The notes under the pieces were generated by a model, which was not told where the DNA came from, searched no databases, and was given only the letters and a program-made list of their open reading frames with translations. Below are positions 51,096 through 62,580 of a stretch of 64,000 nt of DNA, in pieces. The DNA is taken from the NCBI RefSeq assembly GCF_900005765.1, contig NC_041684.1:186001-250000 (forward strand). The letters are read 5' to 3'. The stretch's first letter is position 1. Each line of letters starts with the position of its first letter. Source of the stretch: Plasmodium relictum (taxonomy: Eukaryota > Apicomplexa > Aconoidasida > Haemosporida > Plasmodiidae). The position numbers were made by a program, and so were the translations under genes.

Positions 51096-54000
51096 TTTTT
51101 CTTAATATCATATTAACTTAAAATGTTTGTTTTGGTATATATTTATGTAGCATTTATATAAAAAAAATATTAATGAATATAAGAAAATATACTATTATAA
51201 TTAATCATATATTTAAAATTATTTTTTAAATTTCTTTTGCTTTAATTAAATTATTTTTAGTAATTTTATCTTTTGAAAAGTTGTATTAATTTATTCGTTT
51301 ATTATACTATTTTTCATATTTCAAAGCAAAATTTTAAATATTTATAAAAAAAATTATTGTATTTATAAAAAAAATAAAAAATTCTTTATGATTATTTAAA
51401 ATATTTAAAAAAAAAAAAATTAAAATAATAATTAAATTTTTAATTATCAAATCTATATTTTAACTGTACAAACTTATTTTTCATTTCCAAGGATCACAGC
51501 TAAAAGTTGTAAAATACATAGCAAAATTTATCATTTATAGTGTTTTTTTATATATAACTTTAAAGTGTAAATAATTATATATATAAATGAAAAATGGTTA
51601 TATTTTTTTTTACTTGGTATAAAGAGATATTGAAATTTAATATATACATTTAAGCTTATACTATTTTTATATATTTTTTTTTTTAATATATGAATAGTTA
51701 ATCATTTTTTTTTTTTATTTTATTTTTTTTTTTTTATTGCATGTGCGCTAAAAAATATTTTTCACAAGCTTTTGATTAAATAAAAGTATTTTTAACTCAT
51801 TAAAAAAAATATATACTATTACTTATAGGAAATAAACTTGTTCATGAACTATTAATGCATGTACACCTTTTTTTTTTTCTTCTTTTAATCTATTTAAAAT
51901 TAAGAATAATACTATTTTTTCTAATTAATAATTTATACAGTAACCCTCACATTTTTATATATTTGTTGCATATTTAAAAAAATAAAAAATTAAAAGAAAA
52001 AGGAAATAGATACATATATAACATTTAATTCCAAAGACTTATTTGTGTAGTATTTCTTAAAACCCAACTAGTCCTCAAAAAAAAAAAAAAAGAAAATGTA
52101 TTTCTTCAATTTTTTTTTTTTAATGTATTTTTTAATAATTGTTTCTGATTTATTTAAAGAGTGTATACATTATACATTAAATATTTTTATTTTAAAGAAA
52201 TGAATTAATAAGTTATGATTTCATTGTATTATTCATTTTTTTGTGAAAAACTGTTATTTAAATATCATTTTTAACAAAATAAGAATGATTTTATATACTA
52301 AGATTTAAATAATTAAGTATTAGTAAACTATAAAAATAATATAAATTATCCAATAAAATTAATAATTACTTAATTAATTTCAACATCTCATATTTTATTG
52401 AATAAATAATAAGTTTTAAACAAATTATATTCCTTTTTTTATTCTATAACGAATTAGAAAACAAAATAAAAAGTCCAAAAAAAAAATTAAAAAAAACAAC
52501 ATGCATAAAAAGCCACATATATATAAATATATAATCATACATCGAACTAATATAATAAAAAATATATTTTATTTTATTTATTAAATCGGTTTGTTTCTTT
52601 TCAAACTGATGAAATATATATAATAATTCATGATAATTTTTCTCATATGTTTAAGCATAATTTTAATAAATATAAAAAAAAAAAAAAGATATATTAAAAT
52701 TTTTAAAATACTAGGTCGAAAGCTCTGAATTTTATTTCTAGAAAAAAAAAAAAATCGAAAAAAGTCAAAATGAAATGTGATATTAATTTTATTTATTAAA
52801 TTAACATAAAAAAAATTTATATGTGTGATTAAATTAATATTTTAAAAAGTCCATTATTAAGAAAGGATAAAAAAAAACATAAAAGTATTTTTATATTAAA
52901 TATTATAAAGTAGGAATGAACATCTCAAAATAATAGATATTATTAGTTTATAAAATGGCTTAAATTTTAAATTTTATTAAAGTATTATTACTAATATTTA
53001 AATACAATATAATCGAGTTTAATGAAAAATTTTCTTTAAATTGAATGATAGATATATTCAGTATATATATTTTCATAAAATAGTAAAAAAATAAAACAAA
53101 AATATACCTAGATATATTATACATTTTTTTTTTTTTTATTATTTTGAATTCAATCCTTTATTACAAAACATACGAACCTATTTGAAATTTTGAGAATTGG
53201 AAAGTCATAACTAATGTTTTTTTTATTAAAAAAGAAAATAATAATAGATATGATAAATATTTTAAATAGTATTAGCATATATAATAACAAGAATATGCAT
53301 TATCTCATTTTTTAACAATTCTAAATTGTATGTTGTCGTTTATTGGTAAATTTTGCTATGTTTACATTATTCCTTTTTTTATGCATAATATAAAATAACA
53401 GATTTTGCATACATTATAGAAAATATATTAAATTTAATTGTATATAAAAAAAATTATTACAATATTTAGTTTGAAAAAAACACTTTCATTAAAAAAAAAA
53501 AAAGATAAAATTAGAAAGGTATAATATAAATTATCCATATAAAATTGATTATATAATTTTTTGAAAAAATATTTTATATTTTTTTTTTTTTGGGTAATCA
53601 ATAAAAGTGTATCTTAAATTATTAAAAATTTTTTTCCTTAAAATTTTTTACAATTTATTGTTTTGAAATTTAATTGAAAAAATACATTTATTTTAAAATT
53701 TTTTCACAAATTATTTAAATAATGTTGTTATTCTTCAATTAGAAAAATGTTATTTTTTATGAATGAAATTAGAAATAAACTTTTTTTCTTCTTATGCATA
53801 ATAGATAACATGTGATATCTTTAGAATAATTCAAAAAATTGTACAATTATCACATATAATTTATAATTGTATTATTTTTCTTTTTTACAAACGAAACATT
53901 CTATGCTTTAATATTATCAAATAATGTATTCAAAAGAAAAATTATATATTATATTGTATTATATGGATTAAAAAAAAAAAAAAAATAGGTAGATAGATAA

Positions 54001-54341
54001 ATAGATATTGAATATTTCATTCCATTTTAAAAATGCATGTTTTAATAAAAAAAAATTTAAATATTCAGAGCTGAAGTATTTAAAACAGTGCAATAATGTA
54101 ATTTTTGCTTACTTTTTTTCTTTAACCACATTTTATATCTTCTCTTTTTAAAATATAAGTTGAATACATACAATATTTTTGTAAAAATAAAAAAATTCAT
54201 CTATTTAAAAAATAGTAATATTTATATGAAGTAAATGTGTCTTTAAATATAACATTAATTTTTCATTCTAAATATATTTTTCATGAATGTAATAATGTAT
54301 TTATTTTTCTTATTGCATTATAACTCGTATTTTTTATCAAA

Positions 54342-54373
<32 letters not shown>

Positions 54374-56280
54374 TTAAAATTCGCTAATAAGAATGTAAAT
54401 CATTCATTTATTTATTTTTTTTTTTTTTTTTTTTTATCATATTTTTTTATTTTTTTTTTTTTTAAACGATAACTCATGTTTTCAATAAATACATAATTGT
54501 TACAATAAATATTTCTTTTTTATAAAAAAACCTATTTTTAAAATATGTTAACTTTTTTAATTGCGAAGTCTACGTAAATGTATTTATTTATACAAGTATT
54601 AATGTTTTTTAAAACAACCATTTATAAATTAAGTTGTACAAATATACGATAAATTGTAGTTTTGTGAACAGTTTCTAATTAATTTAAACTGAAAATCATG
54701 ATATTTTACATATGATACGCAAAATTTCATTAGTTTTTATATATTTAAAAGTATATATTTATTTTTTTCATAGTCACTGCATATATACATATAATATATA
54801 TATATTTAATTATGTATTTATAGCTTAAAAATGAAAAGCTGTTTTTGTAAATTATAAAATAAAAATTATTTTTTGTTTTTACTTCTGAGTTTTTTTTTTT
54901 TTTTTTGTATTCATTTATATTTTATTCTGTTGTATTTATTTATTGATATATAAATATTTTTTATTTTTCTTTGTAAATATAAAGAGATTAAGACCAAAAA
55001 AAAAAAAAAGAAAAATAATAATCTAACGATTTTATTCACTTTATATGTATATATATATATATATACTATGAAATTTTCTTAACAACATTTTTTTAGAAAT
55101 TATCCTCTTGTTTATATCAAATGTGAATTGTAAATATATAGATGCATACATAACTATATATATATATATATATTCATTCTATATGTATTTGTTTCTCTCA
55201 AATATAAATTATAATTACATTTTTTTTTTTTTTTATGTTTCCTTCATTCCTTTATGTATGAAAAGGAAAAATTTTTTTTATAATTAATGGCAAACTAAGT
55301 AGAATGTAATAAAAAAAAAAAAAAGGAACTGAATACTGTTTATCAAATTTCTTTTTAAATACTGCATTTATATATATAATAATGTATTAATATACACATA
55401 TATATATGTATATTCATACGTATTCATTTTATATATATATTTAATTATAAGTACTAAAAGTTTGTGCAAGATGATACAATGTATAATTCTGCAAAATAAA
55501 CTTTATTAAAAAATTACAAATTTAATTAAATAATTATATATGTATTTAAATATATATATATATTTTTTTTTTTTTTTTTATAATTTATGAAAAATAATAA
55601 AGTATATTTTTTATTTTTCATCTATTTGGTTCATTTTGTTTATAACAACTTACCTTGTCATTTTTTTTTCTATCTCCTTCCTCCTTATTTATGAATATTA
55701 TTTACGAATAATCCTTATATATATAAATACTCCTTTTAAAATTTATATTAAATAATTTTTTTATTTACCTGTATATTAAAGGGAAAGTTGCTATATATTA
55801 TTATGCAACTCAAATGTTTTGTATTAAACATAAATATAAATATTCAAAAAAAAAAAAATTTTTTCACATATTTTTAATGACTTAAAATATTTATTGTACA
55901 TTTATTAAATAGCATTGTTTATATTTTTATGTTTCTCTATACACATTTAAAAAAAAAATGTAAGAAAAATTCTAATAATATGATATTATTTAATTTTTCT
56001 TTACATAATTATAAAAAATGTTGTCAATGATATATATTTGTAAATTATAAATTATCCATTTTATTTTCCTAATATTTCAAATAATATACCTATTGTTTAA
56101 TAATTATTTACATATATTTATTTTATGAACTTTTTCAATACCTTCACCAAAATCTTAAAAACATATAAATATATATATAACAAATTAAACATTTTTTTTT
56201 CTATTATTCTTTCAATTTCTTTTTTAATAATTTTTTTTCTTTGATAATTTTTTTTTATTTTCCTTAAAACATTATATCCA
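51096..56280. promoter_or_regulatory. 5.2 kb gene-free divergent region
   Basis: The longest gap in the window, between the head-to-head ankyrin-PHAX and RRM genes. I see no open frame of useful length on either strand and no tRNA- or rRNA-like block. Composition is ordinary for an intergenic region here, with G and C scattered throughout. It holds many short A/T runs, a 28-A run at 54345-54372 followed by a 21-T run at 54415-54435, and TA runs near 55047, 55157 and 55550. The motifs TGCATG and GTACAC overlap at 51856-51866, and TGCATG also occurs near 51739. It is large enough for distal promoters or a long non-coding RNA. None can be proven from sequence. Confidence 0.5.
54345..54435. repeat. 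A28 run followed by T21 run
   Basis: A poly-A tract (54345-54372) and a poly-T tract (54415-54435) are separated by 42 bases. They could pair as a hairpin in single strands or act as rigid nucleosome-excluding DNA. A second T run follows at 54451-54463. Confidence 0.9.
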
Positions 56281-59200
56281 ATGAACGCTAAACATAACAA
56301 CTCACTTTTTGAAAAATTCCATTGTAAAAATAATATTTCATGTGGAATTCCAAATAATTTTAATATAGAAAGTGGTACATTGATGAAAAAAATTGAAGAT
56401 TACAATGAAAATATAGTTAAGAAAAAGAATTTCAATAAAAATTTAGGAGATTTAATTTATAATATCTCTAAACTTATACTTGAAAACACAAATAAAAATA
56501 GTGTACATGATGAAGATAATTTTTTGAATGAAAATAAAAAAAATAATAATTATAATGAAAAGGAAAAATATGTAAATAATTCAATGAATAATTCTGAAAA
56601 TAATAATTTATTTGTAAGTGATAAAAAAACTGAAATTGAAAAAATTTTAAATAATATCGATTATAACAAAAAAGAAGGAAATTTGAAATTTATAAATAAT
56701 AATGATAAATATAGCAATGATATTAATAGTAATTTAATTACATTAAAAAATGTTAAAAGTACAAATTCAAAAATTGAGAAAAATAAATTAAATTTTTTTA
56801 TTGATACGAAAAACTGCAACCAAAATACTAATGAAGAATGTAATAATATTTATAATAATACTAAAAATTTATTAAATATTCAAAAATGTGAAGAAGAAAA
56901 TGAAATGAGAGGAATTGAAAAATTTTCTAATTTTAATATAAATGATATAAAAAAAGAATCTAAAAATAAACTTATATATACAAATGTTGATTATACAGAA
57001 AAAAGAGAAGAAAACTTTGAAAAGAATTATAAATTATATGAAGAACATATTCCTTTTCAAACAAAAGAACATAACCTGAATAATGAAAAAATTAAACATA
57101 ATAATATAACTAGTCAAATTATTAAGGAAATAAAAAGAAATAAGACAAATTATAATTTAAAAAATATTGTAATAACTAACGTTTTCTTGGGGAATATTCC
57201 ACCAAATATAACTGAAGAAAGATTAAAAAACGTCTTAGAAATTTTTGGATTTATAATTCATGTTGAATATAAGTGGTCAGTAGATAAATGGTCATATGCA
57301 TTTGTTTATTTTATTGATGAAAAATGTGCTGTAAATGCAGTTAATATTCTTAATCAGAAAAAATTTTTTGATAATTCACCAAATCATAAATTGATATGTT
57401 TTATTGTTTCTAAGCAAATTCCTAATCAAAATACTCTACAATATAACAAAGCAAATTTTTCCTTATTGAAAGATGGGCCACCAGGTATAAAAAAAATTTA
57501 CAAATATTAATATATTTGCTTTATTTTTTTATAAACATTATTTTTTTTTTTCATTTTTTTTTTTTAAGGTGCAAATTTGTTTTTATATGGAATACCTTTA
57601 AAGTGGACAGAATTAAATTTAATACAACTCGTAAATAAATATGGCCATGTTGTCGGGTTAAGAATTCCGTATGTTAATAAAGAAAACGATAAGAAACAAG
57701 GGAATAGAGGTTTTGGTTTTGTTTCATACGATAACAAAAAATCAGCTATTGAAGCTTTTGAAGAATTATCAAAAATGTATATACATGGAAAACTTTTAAA
57801 AGTTCAATTAAAAAACGGAGAAGAACATCTACTACCAGCTAAATTAAAAAATATTTATAATACGAATAAAAATAAAGTAAAAGATAATAATAATACAAAA
57901 AGTGCGCAAAGTTTAGTTAGTACAACAGATACATTGAAAACACTTAATTCAATAAATTCTAATGATATTAAAAAAAAATTTAAAAACAAATGTTCCAATA
58001 ACAATGTTAAATCAAATAATTTTATAAAAAATAAAAATAAATCAAATAATAGCTTATGTAATAATAATACCAATAAAAATATTCAAAATACTTCTACATC
58101 TGATAATACTTGCTCTAAAGGTTTATTAGAAAGTGAATTAAAAAATAATTATCCTTCAAACAATTCAAATAATTGTGATTCTCCTTCCAATTATTCAAAC
58201 TCAAAAATATTTACAAATTTTTCAGATGAATATGATAAAAGTTATGTGACAAATAAAAATTTTAATATTTATACACCTAATTTGCAATATAATACTAATA
58301 CGAATGTTCTATCTAATGAATTTTATAAAGGAGAAAAATATTTATTTGATATTAGCGAAAGTAGTTTTGAAAGAACTGATATGAATAACGTTAAATGTTT
58401 AGATTTTGTAAAAATAAATGAAAATAAGATTAAGAGTTTAAATTTAAATGATGAAAAAAATATAAATAAATATTTGCAAAATAAAGATAATATGACAAAA
58501 AAAATAAATATGAATAATAAATCCGACTATTCTAATTTATGTGATAGCATTGATTCAGAGAGAGGGAAAAAATTTCCATGGAAAAAAAAAAAAAATTCTC
58601 AATTATTAGAACAGAAAATAAAAAATTTAAACAAAAATTTTAATTATACAAATAAAATAGATACTATAAGAGATTATATAAATAGTAATAAATTTACATG
58701 TAATAACTTTTTTGAATCCGAAAGTCTTGATAAAAATCAGAGTTCTAAATTAAATAATTTGAAAATTAAAACTTGTAACAACCAAAAAAATAAATTTTCT
58801 AGCAATTTAAATGAATTAGAAAATTCTAGTAATGCTTCATTTAGTAATACACAAAATTCCAATATCAACATTTCCGATAATTTTTTTATAAATAATACCA
58901 AAACATTACCTACTAATGAACAAAATGAAACACAAAAAATGCAAACTTGTAAGAATTATGAACTTTTTAAAAAAATAAAAAACAATATACATTTATACAA
59001 TGAAAACAGAAACATATGCTCCTTTTTAAATAACATTTGGTACAACAATGATAAAAATAATAATACCTATAACAATAATGATAACAAATATAACAGTAAA
59101 ACGAAAGATGATTATATTGAAAATAATTACTTTAATGAAATTAATAAAACCTTTTATTATAATGAAAATATAAATAATTTTGACAAAAATGAAAAAGAAT

Positions 59201-60075
59201 ACAACAAAAATGATAATATTAATGAAAATAATAAATATCTTAATACTAATTTTGAAGAAAGTTTCTGTGATACATATAATAATAATATGTGTGATAAAAA
59301 GAATTTATCAAATTATTTTAAAAATATGCAAATTTTTTTAAAGATTTTAAATAGTTACTCAAAAGAAAACGTATTAAAAATAGATGACTATTTTAATAAT
59401 GGAAACAAGCAATTACAAGAAATAATAAATCAAAGATTTAATAAAGAATTAGATAAAAAAGATATTGAGAATTTATTTAAAAACATTTCATTTAAAAACA
59501 AAGAAACAGAAAACAAAACCCAAAAAGGATTGTATAATAAAATTTCTTATTTAAAAAACAGTGAAGATAATTTAATAAATTCAGGAAGTGATTTATTTAA
59601 TTCAAATTATTTCAATTTGAATTTTTATGAAGATAGCCCATTTAAAAATCAATCAAACAACGAGAAATATGTCACAAACAATAATAGAATAGACCATTAC
59701 TTAAATGATATATATATTAGTGATTACATAAATACCCACAACTATGATAAGAATATTTTGAATTTTGAAATAATAAATGATAATAAAAATATTAATGACA
59801 ATAAAGATATATATGATAATAATTTTATTTCTGATTATCAGAGTAATATTAATAAATATATATATCATCATTATAATAAAAATGTAACTAATAGTACTAG
59901 CAATAGTTGTAAGAGAGATATATCTAATAACAGTAAAAGCATCATAAATAAAAATATGAATTTTGATAATAGTGATAATACTATAAATAATAACTATAAC
60001 AAAAATATGGAATACATTAAAAAAAATGATTCTAATAATTGCATTGATAAAGACATTTGCAAAATAAGCGATTAA
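56281..60075 (+). CDS. RNA-binding protein with two RRMs, Bruno/CELF-like
   Basis: Two exons, 56281-57484 and 57569-60075, joined in phase 1 across an 84-base intron with a poly-T tract; 1236 residues. RRM1 at about 298-385 has RNP2 VFLGNI and RNP1 WSYAFVYF. RRM2 at about 402-485 has RNP2 LFLYGI and RNP1 RGFGFVSY. The linker and second domain, GPPGANLFLYGIPLKW...VVGLRIP and KLLKVQLKNGEE, resemble the GPEGANLF...LKVQLK arrangement of CELF/Bruno proteins. The other 900 residues are Asn/Lys/Tyr-rich and disordered. CELF-type proteins control splicing, stability or translation of mRNAs; the target here is unknown. The start is the first Met after an in-frame stop at 56245. The very long upstream region suggests complex control. 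Confidence 0.88.
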
Positions 60076-61384
60076 TTTAATGATTATGAAAATACAATAA
60101 AAAAAAAAAAAATAATAATAATAAAAAGTTTGTATATTCCTTTTAATGAAAGTGATAATGAACAAAAAAAAAATATATATATTAATTGCAATATCAAACG
60201 TACTAATTTATATTAATCAACATTCTAATTATAATAATAAATGTATTAATTACAATGATAGAATATATTTGTAATAGTATTTAAAATGATATTAAAGTAA
60301 CTGAATATAAAATAGAAAATATCAACCATATAAATTAAAATAAGATATGTTTTTCTATTTTAGCGGAAAATAATAATTATGAATTTTTATTATATAAATT
60401 CATATAAAAATAAAAAATATATTTTGTAATATGAACTGAAATATTACAAAAAAAAAAATATTATTATAAATAAAGAATATATAAAGTATATATATTTAAA
60501 AAAGTAAAATGGAATTTAATTTATTACTTTATTTACATATATATATTATATAGTATAGAAAAATGCTTTATTCAAAATTCTATATATTTGTTTAATTATT
60601 AATATTCATAAATTTAATTACATTAGTGATCCTTGTATTTAATTCAAAATTTTTCTTTATTATTTTTTATATATATAATAATAAATTAAAATACTTATTT
60701 TAATTCTCATTTTAGTTAAATATGTTTTATAGAATTTTTTTTTTTTTATTTATATTTAGCTGCATTAATTAGTTTGTAATTAAATGCCAAATTGTACATT
60801 TTTTTATATACTTTGCAAATTATATATATCCTTGTTAATTTACAATTTATATATTTGCTTATTTATTTTATCAATATTACACATAATATATATTAGTATA
60901 GTTAAAATTATAATATTTAATATATAAATAAAAAATATATATGTAAAAATTACATTTTTATTTATTCTTTAATTTTATCTAAAAGCCAAAACATTATATA
61001 TTTATGTTAAAATATAGTAATTATATTTTACATAATCTAGAACATAAGTTGTGACTATGTATTATAACCACATATAAAATATTTGTGCTATTAATTTTTA
61101 GAATATTTGTGAAATATATTTTTAAATCCTATATGTAATATTTTTTTTTTTTTATTTTTAGGAATGGATATTATTTTGTAAAAAATTGTTCATTTTTACC
61201 TTATTTTGAAAAAATATTAACTTTTTTAATATGTTTTTAATTTATATAAGTCGAAAACCTTAAGTTTTTATTTTTAAATATATATATATAAAAAAAAAAA
61301 AAAGAAACCAAATAATTTCTACTATAGAAAAGAAAATTAAAAAAAAAATTAAACATTTTCTATTTAAACTTTTTAAAATGACTT
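60076..61384. other. Convergent intergenic spacer (RRM protein / methyltransferase)
   Basis: 1.3 kb of 3' flanks of converging genes. It has short TA and poly-A/T runs only. The minus-strand frame at 59701-60165 that reaches into it is Ile/Phe-rich antisense to Asn-rich coding and is not a gene. Confidence 0.6.
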
Positions 61385-62280
61385 CTAATCATTTTTGAAA
61401 GTTATTTCTATGATGTCTCTTGAATAAATTGTTTTATCTCTGTTAGTTTGAATTATTCGAGCAGTAAACAAAAATTTTTTATTATTATTAACATAATCAA
61501 CAAAACAATTTGAACCAGCCCCATCTTCAAAACCGAAATAATACGATTTAGAACCAAAATAAGCTTTTCCATCTCTTTTTAAGTTTTTTTTCAAAATTTT
61601 TAAAATATGATAATAATTTTCTTTTCTATATAATATTTCATTTCCTAAAATGAAATCAAAGCAGTTCAATTTTTTCTTCTTTAATTTTTTATTCAACTTA
61701 TCCCATTTCTTATTAATTATAAAACATTTTAAGCCTTCATTTTTTATTTTCATAAAATTTTTTTTGTCTTTTAACTTTTTTCTTTTTAATTTTATGTTCA
61801 AATTTTTTTTAATATTAGGCAATAAAATATCATTAATCACTTCTTTATTTAATTCCTGAAAAACAACGTTTCCATTATCTAATAACACTTTAATCCCAAT
61901 TAAACCATGACCACAACCTTATAAAAAAATAAAGAAAGAAAGAAAACATATTTATATATATAGTAAAATTAAGTTCATATATAAAATTAGGTGGAAAAAT
62001 GTAAAAAGAAATTCTTTAATTAAAAATAGATATATTTACCTAATTCTAAAACATTTTTATTTTTAAAATCAAAATTTTCATAATGCAAAAACCTCAACAT
62101 ATCCCATGTACATTCCCATATTGTATAACCTCCTTCATAAATGTTTTCTTTAACTAACCTTGCTTTTTTTTCTATATCAACACAACGATTTTTAAGAATT
62201 AATGAACTCTTTATTTCATCATCATTCTCCTTTTTTTTTTCAAAATTTTCTTTTTCATTTAAAAAATAAACTTCATACAT
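61385..62280 (-). CDS. Protein-histidine N-methyltransferase, METTL18/HPM1-like
   Basis: Two exons, 62040-62280 and 61385-61917, joined in phase 1 within the SAM-binding loop; 257 residues. The hallmark EGGYTIWECTWDMLRFL (about 50-65) matches the GGxKxWECTxDL block of HPM1/METTL18. It is followed by motif I NVLELGCGHGLIGIKVLL (about 77-94), FQELNKEVINDILLPNIKKN, and the late FILGNEILYRKENYY and KAYFGSKSYYFG segments. Yeast Hpm1 and human METTL18 methylate a histidine of ribosomal protein uL3 (RPL3) using S-adenosylmethionine. The same substrate here is inference. Neither exon reads alone as a whole enzyme, and the splice restores the GCGxG loop, which supports the model. Lys-rich inserts lie in the middle. 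Confidence 0.88.
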
Positions 62281-62580
62281 TTTACTTTTTTAAAAAGAAA
62301 TTTCTCAAAAAATAAAAAAAAATATTATTTTTTTTTTCTTTTTAATTTTTTCTTTTTTTTTTCTCTAAGTTTTGGGTTGTTTTTTTAAAAAATTATGAAA
62401 ATCAAAAAATTTAAAACAAAAAAAAATAAAAAATAAATCGAAATGAAATAAAAAATAAAAAAAATAGTAAAAAAAAAAAAATTACTATAATAATAAATTA
62501 TCTTTATATATAAATTTATAACGAAGAATACTAATTTAATTACCAGGTGCTAAAAATAATTTTTAATCGAAAAAAATAAT

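Noticed and set aside
52690-52760. Slightly G/C-richer patch as a possible snoRNA or tRNA
   Set aside because: No clover-leaf, no paired C/D or H/ACA boxes in the right order, and the patch is only about 25 bases.
51096-56280. Centromere candidate
   Set aside because: Plasmodium centromeres are 2-4 kb blocks with almost no G or C. Here G and C are scattered at the usual intergenic level and no repeat core is seen.
59701-60165. 154-residue minus-strand frame, Ile/Phe-rich
   Set aside because: Antisense of Asn/Lys/Tyr-rich coding of the RRM protein; hydrophobicity is an artefact of the reverse complement.
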